64,000 bases of DNA from Desmodus rotundus (GCF_022682495.2 NC_071390.1:168789220-168853219); one strand, 5' to 3'. Numbered from the stretch's first letter, positions 47,011 to 59,190 are shown. Numbers and translations are program-made. The notes: a model not told the origin generated them from the sequence alone.

Positions 47011-47630
47011 AAGGAAGCATTGCCTTCTGAAAAGGTTAGCTAAGGATAATAAAGGAGCTCCAGTTCTGGAGAACATGGGCTTGAATAAGTGGGTGAGTTT
47101 GGAGTAGGAGCCAAAGGGAGAACACGATTGTTATGAATAATAGAGGGGGAGGCACTCCAGATAGACTCTGGAATGAGAAAACAAGGCAGGAGAGGGAAAC
47201 TATCGGTAGCAATGTTTTAGGAGCCAAAAATAAAAACTGTGTGCTATGAATTTTTAACTGCTATAGGATGCAAAGTCGAAAGCCCTCCTCTACAAAATCT
47301 TCAGTGAAGTCTACATTGATCACTTATCTTACGGAAATGGACTTCTCTTGGAATTAAAAAACGTGTCACATCTGTGTCAAAGCAACCTAGTCCAGGGACA
47401 AAATGAGGAATGTTGGGGGCCTGATAAATTCACCCTCACTAACAGTTAAGAGCAGATGCCACTCAAGGTCCCCAGGACCGATGTTTTGCCCCTGCCTACT
47501 CCTTTCTATGTAGGTGCTTGTGCTGACTCTCTTCCCCTTGCCTATGGGTTCCTGGTTTTTATAGCCACAGGTCCTGCATGCTGACCCTGGGCCCCACAGT
47601 TTTGATGGAATTCCTTTCTTGCTTCCGAGG
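47011..47630. other. Unassigned intergenic DNA
   Basis: No recognised feature. Confidence 0.4.
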
Positions 47631-47633
47631 CCC

Positions 47634-48060
47634 TGCACTGGGTTGAATAGAGTCCTCCAAATATTTGTGCTCTCAGAACCTCAGAATGTGTGACCTTTTG
47701 GGGAGACAAAGTTTTGCAGAGATAATTAAGCAAACATTAAGTCAGACAAGATTAGGGTAGGCTGAAATCTAATGACTGATATAAGAAGAGAGAAATTTGG
47801 GCAGATGCTCAGGGATAGCTCCATGTGACAATGGAGGCAGGGACTGAAGTGGCACATCTACAAGTCAAGCAAGGCCAAGATCTCCAGCAACTGCCAGCAG
47901 CTGGGAGAGAGGCACAGTAAGATTCTTCCTCAGAGGCTCCAGGAGGAAGCTAGCCGGCCAACAGTTGGATGGTAGCTGTCTGACCTCGAGCACTGGGAGA
48001 GGGAACATTCCTGTTGTTTTAAGCCTCCCAGTTCTGGCAGCCCTAGAAAATGAGTACAGA
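47634..48060 (+). mobile_element. MLT1-type MaLR LTR, sense
   Basis: It follows the LTR from its 5' end (TGGGTTGAATAGAGTCCTCC) through GCAGAGATAATTAAGC, AATGACTGATATAAGAAGAG, GCACATCTACAAGTCAAG and TTGTTTTAAGCCTCCCAG to GGCAGCCCTAGAAAATGAG. No internal region follows. It is an old, non-coding solo LTR. Confidence 0.88.
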
Positions 48061-48594
48061 CCCTTATTTTCCTAACTTAGGTCCTGGCATCGTCCAACAC
48101 TCAGTGGGACAATCTACCTCCGCCCCAGACTCAGAACCCATTTCTCGCTAGACCTGCCTTGGGAAGTGAGAAGACCCAGGGGGGATCCCTAGAGAACACA
48201 TTTAGCTTTTTCCTAAGATCCTGACAAAGAGAAGAGGAAGGCCTATTTTTTTTCTGTCATAACTCATTCTGAGTCTCTATGTAATGTTAGCGCTGGACTC
48301 CAGAGATGTAGGGCTCCTGAGTGACAAAACCACTAGCGGAACTCAATAGCGGGTTATGTTGACAGACAGTAAGTACCACATGGCAAAATTCACTTATATT
48401 TGAAAACATAGATGATAGGACTGTCACTGTCCACAAAGTCATAGGTGCTCCTTTCACACATACACAATAAACACACCCTTGACTAGAGTTAGGATATTGC
48501 TTTGCCACAAGGGTATTTCCTTGAAGGGCCCCGTCTAAGATTCGGCATATTAAATGTGCTCAACATAAATACTATGCTGCTCTGATAAATGAGT
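48061..48594. other. Unassigned intergenic DNA
   Basis: No recognised feature. Confidence 0.4.
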
Positions 48595-48655
48595 CTTCAT
48601 TCATTCATTTGACAAATATTTATTGGAAGAATATAATGGGCCATAGGAATGGGAC
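48595..48655 (-). repeat. L2 LINE 3' tip, antisense
   Basis: TTCATTCATTTGACAAATATT then TATTGGAAGAATATAATGGG. Confidence 0.65.
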
Positions 48656-49097
48656 TTAATTAATTTTTTTAAAAGACACGGGAGTCACAGTATGGGTAAG
48701 GAATGAGAGACGTGGCACTGATTTGCAACATATGGAGGAAAGCATTATGGCCTGGGCACTAGGGAGTTCTTAGACTTAAGTTTCACACAGGCCTGGAGGA
48801 GCTGAACACTCTCCTTACACAAATTTGGGCTGCTGGGGTCAATCGTTCATGTGGTGGGGGGTCTGGCTAACTGTCGTTGGCATCGGCACATGGCTCTGTG
48901 GTTCTCTATTCATCTTGTGTACACACTTACTCTAGTGAGTGATAAAAACCTTGTTTCTTTGAGGGAAATGATCCTCAAGTGAGAGATAAAACTTTAGTGT
49001 GAGATGAAAAAGGCGGATAACTTGCCTTGTGCTTGTAAAGACTGGAAAACACCTACAGGCATGGAATTAAAAGGAAAAAAAAGTCACCTATTCAATA
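48656..49097. other. Unassigned intergenic DNA
   Basis: No recognised feature. Confidence 0.4.
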
Positions 49098-49522
49098 AGG
49101 TAGCCCCCCTTATCTGTGGGGGTATGTTTCAAGACCCCGAAACCCTACATATACTATGTTTTTCCTGAACATACATATCTATGATAGAGTTTAGTTTATA
49201 GATTAGTCACAGTAAGATATTAACACAGTGACTAATAATAAAATAGAACTATTACAATAATAAAGGTAATAATATTCACATGAATGTGGTCACTGTCTTT
49301 CTTTCAAAATACCTGACTGCATTGTTCTCACCATTCTTCCTATGATGTGAGATGATATGTTGCCTTCATGGTGAGATAGACTGAGATACTCAGAATGGCA
49401 TGGAATATAAAGCTTATAAATTATTTATTTCTGAAACTCATCATTTAATTTTTTTGAGACCACATTTGACAGTGGGTAGGTGAAATCACGAAAGCAAAAC
49501 TGCAATAAGAAGGGGACTACCA
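49098..49522. mobile_element. Tigger-type (pogo family) non-autonomous DNA transposon
   Basis: Its ends are inverted: GTAGCCCCCCTTATCTGTGG on the left and AATAAGAAGGGGACTACC on the right. The middle (TACATATACTATGTTTTTCC, GTGACTAATAATAAAATAG, TGATGTGAGATGATATG) is the usual body of a Tigger3-like element. TA precedes the left end; the right flank has mutated to TG. No transposase frame. Confidence 0.85.
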
Positions 49523-49534
49523 TGTTGTTAGTGT

Positions 49535-49690
49535 ACAAACTGGAGATACTAGAAGCCTGAGGACTCAGAGAAGGTGGCCATCTGCAGGGCAAGAACGAGG
49601 CCTCGTGAGAAACCAATGCTGCCCTCACCTTGATCTTGGACTTTCAGCCCCAAACAATGAGGAAATAAATTTCTATTATTTCTGCCCCCC
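49535..49690 (+). repeat. MaLR LTR fragment (3' part), sense
   Basis: GGCCTCGTGAGAAACCAATG, CTTGATCTTGGACTTTCAGC and GAGGAAATAAATTTCTATT match the 3' third of a MaLR LTR. It runs straight into the triplet array, which may have grown from its end. Confidence 0.75.
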
Positions 49691-49880
49691 CAAAAAGAAG
49701 AAGGGGAAGAAGAAGAAGAAAGAAGAAGAAGAAGAAGAAGAAGAACAAGAAGAAGAAGAAGAAGAACAAGAAGAAGAAGAACAAGAAGAAGAAGAAGAAC
49801 AAGAACAAGAACAAGAACAAGAAGAACAAGAAGAACAAGAAGAAGTAGAAGGAGAAGAAGAAGAAAGGAGGAGGAGGAGG
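49691..49880. repeat. (GAA)n array with interspersed CAA triplets
   Basis: About 190 bp of purine-rich triplets on the plus strand. GAA dominates; CAA units punctuate it, becoming regular (GAACAA) around 49796-49820, and GGA/GGAG units close it. Poly-Glu, poly-Leu and poly-Phe frames across it are artefacts. Confidence 0.97.
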
Positions 49881-49924
49881 AGTTGTTGCCATGATGGACC
49901 ACGGATAAATGACAAGCCTACTTA

Positions 49925-52834
49925 AGTACACATGAGGAGAGAAGCGAGGAAATAAATGCTCGTGCTCTGTGAGCACAATTAAGTAATGAAGGCCTGATTG
50001 CTCTTTTGTTTCGGGGTGGGAAGTTGGTGAAAGGGTTGGAAGAGAATCTGCACCCTCCTGTCCAATTAGAGTAAAAACACTGGCCTCTCTTCCCCATTCT
50101 TATGGCCACTGTAGGAGAAGGACATATGAATATTAATCAAACAAGGCAAAGCCACTGGGCGTGAGTGCCTTAGCTTGTTCAGTTCTCTGTTTTTCAGAAT
50201 ACCCCACTTATGATGAACCTCTGTCTCTCTGTAAGAAACTTGCTGTTGCTCAGGCAGAGCAGGACAGCAACTGCTGCCTTTGCCTTCAACTCAGTGAGTA
50301 AGTTTCAATCAGTAAAGCGAGTCTTTTGGAACTCCATTGAGGCACAGACACCCAAGCTGCACCCCAATCAGTTTCATCAGTCACAAAGCTGATCTCGTAC
50401 TCCCAATTTATCCAACTCCTGTATCTACTTCTCAGTTGGCTCCAAACTCAGAAAGGAAAATATGAGGTGTTATTTATCAACCCCTCAGCCGCTCACTCTT
50501 TGCTGACCCCCTTCTGTATTATCCACAGGGATCATCTCATACCTCTTCTTATCTCCTTAATTCTGCAATCCACCCTGCTGGGCTACTCCATTATGACATT
50601 CTTGTAGGCTATTTCAAATGCTGGGGAACTGTGTCCAAGCACACGGGCTCTCTTTTTAGAGCAAGCATCCATGGCCTGGCACGCCTGTGACTCCAGCAGT
50701 TTCATTCTCTCCATCTCTGTTTCATCTGCCCTGCTAAACTCACCACACCACCACACCACCTACTCCACCCTCATTCCTCCTCCACACTTCCAGCTCTGTG
50801 TGACAGCAGTGGCTGAGGTCATCTTCGCAGTTCCAAGGACCTTGTCTGCAGTGTTTGTCAAACGAAATCCTCTTGGAATGCATGTCTTCAGTTCATTAGG
50901 AATCTTTATTCTGACACCAGTTTGTCCTGTTTCACCAATTTCAAGGTACAAATATCACAATTCCAATTAACTATTAAAATACCCCTATGCCTATATGAGC
51001 AGTGAGGCTGGGTTCTCCTCTGGGTGGAGGGGAAGAGTCATCTACACCACAGTGTTCAGTTTAGACAGATGGACTCATCTACAGGGGTCAGAGTTGCTTA
51101 CAAATGGCAGTGAGAGGGAGAAATGGAGGGTCTTTCCAGGGGCCACATGGCACCATCTAGGCATCAGATAATTGCTGTCACTCATCCATCCTTTACCCGT
51201 GTGGAAATTGTGATGCCCTTTGGGACCTTAAGGTCCTTTCCTACTAGTCAGTTTGGACCATCTCAATCCATCACAGAGACTCAGGGTACATCCTGTTCTT
51301 CTAGGAGACACTTTGGTCCCTATGCAAATTTGCCTGACCCTACACTGGTCTGATCAACTTCACATTCCAGTGACTTAGGGCAGCTTTGGTCAGGGCTCAA
51401 AAGTTCTGTCCCAGACTAATTAGGTTCACACTCATCTTGCAATTAAAAAACTGAGTAACTTCCCTGAAAATAAATGATGCTCTAAACACAAAGCAACTGT
51501 GTCTAGAGCTAGAATGTTAAGTTTAGTAAATGAAATAAATCTACATCACCATGCACCTCACTAAAATTCCTTATGCCCAGAAAATATGTGTGTGTGTCTG
51601 TTTGCCAACACAGAGTTAAGAGGGTTTTTTAAATACAAATACCTTTAGGAAAAACACATAAAAGTTCTCTACAGGGTCCACTTAAACGTGGAAGCGTGGC
51701 TTTATCCCTGGCCTCTGTGGGCATTGGAGTTTGAGCACTCTGCTTTATGGGTCCACGTGATGCGTTACACCCCAGGCGTCCTGGGGATGAAGATGCACAC
51801 ACACGAGGTCACATGAGCTAATGGAGACCATCACCTGCACAATATTGTCTATTTCTGTTACTAACAATAGAGCTCCTCTGAGCAACTGGTCCTCTGAGCT
51901 GCCACAGGTAAAGGGATGGAGACTGAAGCTCATCCACAGAAGAGAAGACCACACCACCCTCAACCACACTCTGAGGCTGTTCCCAGACACCCACGTTATT
52001 ATGATGCTAAGACTGTCTGTTGAACCATTACAAAACCTACTCTGTGGAATGTGTTAAAGTAGGCTGGTCATCGTCCTGTGAGCGGAAACAGAGTCCACCT
52101 GCAAGGGATGGGGTGACCTGAGGGGTAATAAAGGGAAGCCAGACCTCCCTACCACCACCACCAGGTACCATCTTCAATGAAGGAAGCTCTCTTTTTATCT
52201 GTTTTACATGTTGGCTTCTTAGCAGTGAGTGTAAGTAAAGAAGGAGATACGAGATCTAAGCTACTGTTCTCTCCCTTTTCCCTCCTGGAGGCCTGATCGT
52301 TTAAATGACTGATTGTTTAAACCTCCCAACATTTCCTTTCCTCTTCCCCTTAAAAATAAATAGGTGCCAAAATAAGAGTCCATGAGAGCCTGCCCATATT
52401 TGGTGCGACGTGAGAGGCAGTGGCCACCATGACCACCCAGAAATGGTGTTTTGAGGACGGCTCTGCTAGGAGGGAGTTCCTTGCAGAGGGTGTGGTCTCT
52501 TGTGAGAGAGGAGCTCATGAACCCCCCCCACCCCCACAGAACCACTTACACCCAAGCTGTGGTCTGGTTTTCAATCCTGAGGGCTCTTCATTTCCACAAA
52601 CCACAGTGAATCAAGTGGAAGTACTGTCCATTTCTCTTTAAGAGTAAAGAATAGTCATCACTTTACACCTTCACCCTATAGCAAAATAAAAAACAAACAT
52701 AAAACTGTAATATCTTTTGGGGGAAGTCAGTCAGTCTGTGGGCTAAATATGCTATATCCATTACAGAGAGTAACCATCATGGAGGAGGCTTTTCCCTGGG
52801 GCAGGGGTGGGGAGCAGTGCCTGCCAGGGTGCTC
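49925..52834. other. Unassigned intergenic DNA, 2.9 kb
   Basis: No gene or named repeat. CAC-rich text lies at about 50740-50765 and CCACCA at about 52150-52165. Open frames are at most 99 codons and lack motifs. Confidence 0.4.
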
Positions 52835-52930
52835 AGTGCTCTGTGAGCATTTTCTCAGCCCCCCTCTACAGCAACCCTATGAGGTAATAGATGAGAAATG
52901 GGAGGTTTAGAAAGTAGCTTGGTGGTTTCT
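52835..52930 (-). repeat. MIR fragment, antisense
   Basis: GCATTTTCTCAGCCCCCCTC and AACCCTATGAGGTAATAGATG resemble antisense MIR; short and diverged. Confidence 0.45.
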
Positions 52931-52944
52931 GAAATAGTTAAGTG

Positions 52945-53670
52945 GTACCTGAAAAGTTAAACAGCATTACTGTACAAACCAGTAAATCCACTCCTAAGTA
53001 TACAGGGTAGGGCGGAAGTAGGTGGACAGTTGTTCGTATGGAAAATAATACAACAATTAAGAAAGAATAATACAAGAATAAACTGTGTTTTACATACTCA
53101 CGACTGTACACCTACTTTTGCCCCACCCTATATATCCTAAAAACTTGAAAATGGGTACTCAAAAATTATGAGTTGAAAACGTTTATAGTAGCATTATTCA
53201 CAATAGCCAAAACATGGGAGCAACCCAAAGGTCCATCAGTGAAGGCATGGATAAACAAAATGTGGCGCATTCATGTAACGGAATACGACTCAACCCTAAA
53301 AAGGAACAAAGCCCTGATACAGGCTACAGTATGAAAAAGCCTGAGAAACATTATGCTAAATGAAAAAATCTCAGATACAAAACATCACATATTGGATGAT
53401 TCCATTTATATGAACTATAAGTATATCCATAAAGACAGGAAGTACATTAGTGGTTGTCAAGGGCCAGGGGGAGGAGGAAATGAGGAGTAAGTGCTTAAGG
53501 AGCACAAGGTCTCCTTTGGGGAAGATAAAAATATTTTGAAACTAGATAGAGGAGACGGTTGCACAACATTGTGAACGTACTAAACACCACTGATGTGTAT
53601 ACATTGTAAAATAGTTAATGGTATGTCATGTGAATTTCACCTCAATTTAAAAAATGTTAAAAAAAAAAAA
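52945..53670 (+). repeat. Old L1M ORF2 end and 3'UTR, interrupted by a MITE
   Basis: GTAAATCCACTCCTAAGTAT (left part) continues after the MITE with TATCCTAAAAACTTGAAAATG, TTCACAATAGCCAAAACATG, GATAAACAAAATGTGGCGC, CATTATGCTAAATGAAAAA and GTAAAATAGTTAATGGTATG, then an A run. Frames are broken. Confidence 0.88.
53003..53130. mobile_element. Mariner-type MITE, 128 bp
   Basis: Its ends are inverted repeats: left CAGGGTAGGGCGGAAGTAGG and right ACCTACTTTTGCCCCACCCT. Inward similarity continues for about 45 bp per arm. TA flanks both sides (53001-53002 and 53131-53132). No coding capacity. Removing it restores the L1M sequence around it, so the boundaries are firm. Confidence 0.92.
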
Positions 53671-53850
53671 GGTTAAATGAGACTTGGAGTCCAGGGTAGC
53701 ATTTGAGTCATTCCACTCATATCGTATTCTAAGAGGACTCACAGCAAGGAAGGTAGTTGGTTGACAGCCTCCAGCTGCCAAACGTATGTATTTCCCTACA
53801 GTGTTTATGCCCCAAGGCCATGCTTTGCAGTGGGTTGCTCCCAGTCAATG
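53671..53850. other. Unassigned intergenic DNA
   Basis: No recognised feature. Confidence 0.4.
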
Positions 53851-54118
53851 ATTGAGTAGAGCGGAGGGGCTAGGGGCTGGACCATTCCTGCCCAAAGCAG
53901 TACTCCCCCTGCAGGCGATCTTTGCCTCCCAGTGTTGTGCAATCAGAGCTTCCTTCCCTCTCTTCTTTCACAGGCTAGGCTGTGTTCCCCACGGCCCCGC
54001 CCCCACCTACTCCTGCTCCTATCCACGTTATCCATTGCGCGTATTTCCCCTCAGTAAATTTCCGGCATGTCTAACCCCATCTCGGTGTCTGCTTCTCAGG
54101 AACCTGAACTGACACAAG
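53851..54118 (+). repeat. Possible LTR 3' end
   Basis: CTCAGTAAATTTCCGGCATG then CCATCTCGGTGTCTGCTTCT and GGAACCTGAACTGACACAAG resemble the R-U5 end of an endogenous retroviral LTR. The upstream C-rich text would be its U3. Family not identified. The 86-codon frame across it is not a gene. Confidence 0.5.
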
Positions 54119-54689
54119 CGTCAAATAAATGCCCATAGTTACACATACTCTCAGTCACACAGGTGGCAGAGGCAAGACTCAGTGTCTGTATTACTAATCT
54201 TCAGCAACTGCACATACATGCAAAATTGCATTTACTTGATGAAAGGGCTACCTAAATTGGGTTTTCCCTGGCAGAGTGGTTCTGACTCACTCAGTAGATA
54301 GTTGTCATTTTCAGGCAAAGCACTTACTTTTGTGCATGTTTCAAGAAAATGTAAAAACAAAGGTCACCCAGTTGCAACTTATGAATCACTCCTACGTCAT
54401 GTGTCCATGGCTGACCTCACTAATCCATCCTCAGCCCTGTCTCACACTAAGGCTCCAGGCAGCTATTCTAATTGATTGGACTTGGGCGTATCTATGATGA
54501 AATGTATTGGCTTCAGATGTATAGGAGTCTACTTTAGTCAGCCCAGCCCGATGCGATTGAATTGTCATACTCTTTTTGACTGTCTATTACCCACAGCAGT
54601 GAATTCTCCAAGTAAGACCTCCACTCCCAGTCCAACATTCTCACCACCAGAATCAGACTAAACCAGGACATTGGGATGAATTGATCTTA

Positions 54690-56110
54690 CCCTGCTTCCA
54701 GATGTGTGTCAGTTAACACCAGAGACGCCACCTCCCAGGTCATCCTTCATCACCCTATAATTTCCCCAATCTGACCCTGTCTCCTTCTCCTCACCACAAG
54801 GCTTCTAGAATTCATGGTCCATTGTGAGCAAACCCACTCTCTTTATCATCATTCTTTCTGCAACTCTGACTCACTCTAACCGAAATCTTGCTCTGTGCTA
54901 AAGACACTGGACCCCCCCATACTTCTCTTAAGCGGTGATTCCTTTCTCTTCCATACTCCTTCTACCACTGAACCTAGAGGCAGGGTGGATCTCATAGCCA
55001 TTTCTAGATCAATGTCTCTTCCTATCACTGAAACTCCCAGATGTGAACTTAATCAAACTGTACTACCACTACCACCCTGCTCAATGTAGCCCTTAGGCAC
55101 TTCTCATTTCTTAACCATTTTGGTACCCAGATCATTATTACTTTCCAGTATTACATCCTCCATGACTCTGGGTGATTTCAATATCCACACGAACAGTCCT
55201 TTTATTACCTGGCCTCTTGTTTCTGGGTTTCTTGACCTCCCTCCTCCAGGATGTCTCGTGCACTCAACTTCAGCCACCCAATCCCCAGGACATTTCCTGT
55301 ACTTTGTCATCATCATAATCTCCATTTCAATTATCCTCTCCTCACACCACACTTCCTCTCTGCAGAGCTTACTCACTCTGCGTCATGACTCAAGCAATTA
55401 ATAAGCCCCGCAGGGACCAGGAAGCCATCGATCCCAGCACTCATTCTTCTCTCGTCCTCATTTCCCCTCATACCCAAATTAGATTCCATGCTTCTGTGCC
55501 AGTAGGTTCAAGTCCCTTCTCCCCTCTTCCTCCATCATGATTCCCTGGACAAACCCCGACCTTGAATAAATTTAATTCTCTACTTTCTCTGTGCCTGCAT
55601 CAGGGTAATTAAACTTAGCTAGGGGAAAACATACAGAAATGCTCACTCATGTCACTTGCAATCATTACCATGGTTCTCTAGAGGATCTGTAAAGCTGCCC
55701 GACAATCCTACTACAGTTTCCAATGCTATTTTCTCTCCTATGATCCCAGGTGACAATTTTATACCTTCCCTTTAAAATATCAACACCTTCTGCCTCCTCC
55801 TCACTTTCCCCATGAAGTCTCCTCCAAGCACACTGAGAAGATAAAAGCCATCAGAAGAGAACTTCCTTTTAGTCCCCACATTTACCCTCTCCTCATCCCT
55901 TTTCTCTTATTCTCATGTTTTTTAACTAGCGGTTAAATGGTACCCCAAACCTATTATTTATATAATCATTTTTTATCAGTTTGCATTCCATTTTCCCTGT
56001 AGTATCCAATTCCCAAAATAGTAGAGATTTGTCTTGTTTGTTGCTGTATCCTAAGCACCAGAGCAGTGCCTGGCATGTGGCAGCATTCAATAAATATGAG
56101 ATAATTGGGT
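54690..56110 (+). repeat. Long L2-type LINE copy, sense
   Basis: ACTCTGGGTGATTTCAATATC and AGAAGATAAAAGCCATCAGAA are internal L2-like text. AGTGCCTGGCATGTGGCAGC with AATAAATATGAGATAA closes the 3' end near 56105. About 1.4 kb with indels; no open reading frame. Confidence 0.6.
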
Positions 56111-56989
56111 AGCCATTGGATTGAACAGACACAGCTCATGATATGTGATCACAAAGCATCCTTACTCTGTCTACCACTGTCCTTTGAAACCCATTCTCTG
56201 GGTGCTGGTTGTGTCAGGAAGCTCTGCAGGACTTGTGATATTTTTTTTTGTCATCCTTCAGTATACAAATAGTTTCCTTGTCACTTTAAGTCACAAAACA
56301 CTGTCCCAGTTCAGTAATGAAAATGTATAGTTCCAAGTATCAGTATATCTTCCATTAAAATTAGAGCTTGTTCCTTTCTCCATCTCAGACTGCTCCATGA
56401 ACAAAAACCTGTGGTAATAAGGGATTGGATTGACTTCTCTCTGTCATAGCCTTTTCCTTTTTGCCCGATTTGCCATACAAGTTTTTTGATGGCTTCCCCT
56501 AACACCCAATGTTGAGAGAAGTTAGAGAAGAGAGTAAAGGGAGGAGGAAATGTCTTGTTAGCTGACACTACTGTGTTGATTTGTCATTAACTCTCTCTGA
56601 AATTGTCAGATATTTACAACTGAGTCCCTTAGGATGCTTTCCAGAGTCATCCCAGGCAGGGGGAATGTGTCTCTCTTTTGGCTGACTTTTGCCCCTTTCC
56701 TCTAATCATAGGAATCCAGTAATATCTCCAGCTTCTCTCTGGTCATATCTGTTCACCTTTTTTGGACAAGACTTTAGGCCACTCCATGCAGATCTCCTTT
56801 GCATGTAGCCACATGGATGCACAAGAAATAGTCATTCTTTTCTACCCTCATAGACTCTTAAGTGGTGGCTGCCCAAAGCAGCAAACATGCTGTTGTTTTA
56901 TCAGTAGAGCACTCAAGCCATCCAGCCCCATCCGTGCTGGAATTTGTTGGCAAACTCGATATGGTCTCCACACAACTGTATCCTAATAG
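56111..56989. other. Unassigned intergenic DNA
   Basis: No recognised feature. Confidence 0.4.
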
Positions 56990-57170
56990 ATGACACTTAA
57001 TTTGGCGCTTATTATGTGCCAGCAGCCTTTGAGTGCTTCCAATACATTAATTTATTTAATCCTCAAATAGCCATTACAAGTAGCTATTTCCATCTCATAG
57101 ATATGGAAACTGAAGCCCCTCCTTCGGAGAAAGTCCTGCAGGGTGGGTTCTAGCTCCACATTTTGGGACA
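56990..57170 (-). repeat. MIR SINE, antisense
   Basis: GGCGCTTATTATGTGCCAGC, TTTATTTAATCCTCAAATAG and ATATGGAAACTGAAGCC match antisense MIR. Confidence 0.75.
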
Positions 57171-58239
57171 TAATTTTGATTATCTTTAGCCTCAGCCAAA
57201 CCAACTCAACTCATTTACTAATAGTTCCAGAGTGATCATTTCTAAGGTATTTTTCAGTTCTTAGACCTTAAAATTTTTAAACTGCTCCATCTCCCCTTGG
57301 TGAGGAGTCGGAATGGGATTAATCAGTGGTGCTGCTGGCAGTAGAAGATTAGGAATGAGTCATCCTGGCATGAATCCCCAGAGGACCCACAATGTGATTC
57401 GGGCTGTGACTTCATAGTTCAGCAGAAGACTAAGACAACATAGGTGATACATACTCATGGAAACATGGAGTTACAATTTTTCCCTGGTCCTATTAATAGA
57501 TGTTTAATTGGCCATTCACACTTGCACCAAACTGCATGAAAGAGATGAAAGCATAGTACCAGAGAGACTGGACAGGAAGGCCTGTTTTGTTTTGTTTTGT
57601 TTTGTTTTTTAAGTTTATGCTTAAAAACCAAACTCCCAGCTGTTTATGTGTCTCTGCCCCATGCAATGCTAACACCTTTCTATTGAAAGTACCTGAGAAG
57701 AATGGGAAGCAATATTAACTCCTTGGTAACTACTTGAAGGTTTTCTGATAAAGAAAAAGAGGAATAAACATGAATTTTATGACAGGATTTTGGTTCTCCC
57801 TGCTGGGACATCTCCTGCCTTAAAGAAAAGGAGCTTGGGAACTCATCTATGAGTCCAGGAAGATATTTACATTGGCTTCCTGAACTGTGGTCTGTGAAGA
57901 TCGCCGACCTTTGTAAACATTCGGTAATATCCAGCTGAAAAGCATCACCATGATGCAGGAATGAGGACGACAAAGGAATATCAAGAGTTAGAAAGTTCCA
58001 GGGCCTCATATCGTGCATTTTAAAGACTCTGCATTGCACCCGGACAGCAAGAGTCCCCGCTCTGCCAGCCTGCATCTGTGATTGGTGAGGCATCTGTGAA
58101 CCCAGAAACAAAAGCCAAGAAGAATCCATTGAAGTAAGTAGGTAATAGGAAGGTGGATGCAGAAGGAAATCATACCAGGTCCTCACCCATCTGTCCTCAC
58201 TAATACAATCTTCCTTTTTTTCCATTGCAGTTATCTCCT
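57171..58239. other. Unassigned intergenic DNA with a 181-codon minus-strand frame
   Basis: A (TTTTG)n run lies at about 57583-57607. A minus-strand frame at 57680-58225 is the longest outside the L1. It lacks recognised domains and upstream gene context. I see no support for a gene. Confidence 0.4.
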
Positions 58240-58532
58240 ACCTCTTTTCTCTGCTTTTAGCCTTCCCTACTCCTATCCAAACTCAACTCCACAGCCAGAG
58301 TCATATTTCTAAGATGAAAATCTGATCTTGTCACTTCTCTGCTCAAAAACTGTTGCTCCCTACTGCCTACAGGCTAGAGTCCAAACTCATTAACATGGAA
58401 GTCAATGGCCTTGAAGAGCTGGCACTGACCCACCTCCTGGCCTTATTCCTTACTGTAGTATTTCCAAACATGTCATGTTCTCTCCTCTGCGAGCCTTTGC
58501 ACGTGCAGCTCTCCTGTCTAGATTTCTCTACA
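58240..58532 (+). repeat. L2 LINE, sense, left part of a split copy
   Basis: CTTGTCACTTCTCTGCTCAA, CTACAGGCTAGAGTCCAAAC and GAGCCTTTGCACGTGCAGC follow L2 order; it resumes at about 58880. Confidence 0.8.
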
Positions 58533-58873
58533 GTTAGAAGAGACTCAGTTGCAAGTAATAGAAAACTCAGCTCGAAGAGGCTTCAACAATGAAGCATATA
58601 TATTTATTGGCTCACAGACTGGAAAGTCAAGAGGTCGAGAGAATTCACATTTGGTTGAACAAATGGCTGACTGGCATGGACAAGGGTCTGATTCTTGCCC
58701 TCACTCTTCTCTGCCTTCTATAGCGCCTAGTTCAGTATCTGGGAGACTCATCCTAGGGTAGCAGGATGACTATCAGCAGCAACCAGATCTGCGTGGGGTG
58801 AGGCATACTCTTGAAGAAAGAGTGGCTCCCCAAAGAAAACCTGGATGCAGAATGGGGAAGCAAAGGAATAAAG
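58533..58873. mobile_element. Repeat inserted into L2, possibly a DNA transposon
   Basis: AGACTCAGTTGCAAGTAATAG, TTTATTGGCTCACAGACTGG and TGGCTCCCCAAAGAAAAC belong to a known mammalian interspersed repeat I cannot name securely (hAT-like DNA element suspected). It splits an L2 copy. Target duplications are not clear. Confidence 0.5.
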
Positions 58874-59005
58874 TTATAGTGCATTTCTCAAGTCCCAGGT
58901 CAAATGTTCCATCAGCTGTGGGGAGCACCATCCCCCATCTCCCCAGCAAAGTTAATGTATTATTCCTTCATGCTTATCTGGCACATTATACATAATTCTT
59001 TTATT
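58874..59005 (+). repeat. L2 LINE, sense, right part
   Basis: CAAGTCCCAGGTCAAATGTTC with the following GGGGAGCACCATCCCCC and TTCATGCTTATCTGGCAC continue the L2 cut at 58532. Confidence 0.7.
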
Positions 59006-59039
59006 AATATTCCTACAACTCATGAAACTCTGCATATGG

Positions 59040-59190
59040 GCCTACTATGTACTGTCTACTGGATATACATCAACCTGCTTAACACCAATAGTAAAACTTT
59101 GACATAGGTATTGGTTTTTATGTTTTAATTATAAGGAAACTGCACTGCAAGGTTAAATGACTCTCCCAAGATCTTACGTTTAACAAAACT
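59040..59190 (-). repeat. MIR SINE fragment, antisense
   Basis: AATTATAAGGAAACTGCACTG and AATGACTCTCCCAAGATCTT match antisense MIR. Confidence 0.65.

Noticed and set aside
49549..49976. Poly-Glu, poly-Leu and poly-Phe frames
   Set aside because: All are frames across the GAA/CAA triplet array.
57680..58225. 181-codon minus-strand open frame
   Set aside because: Longest frame outside the L1, but no domain, no gene context and no exon structure. Chance openness is adequate.
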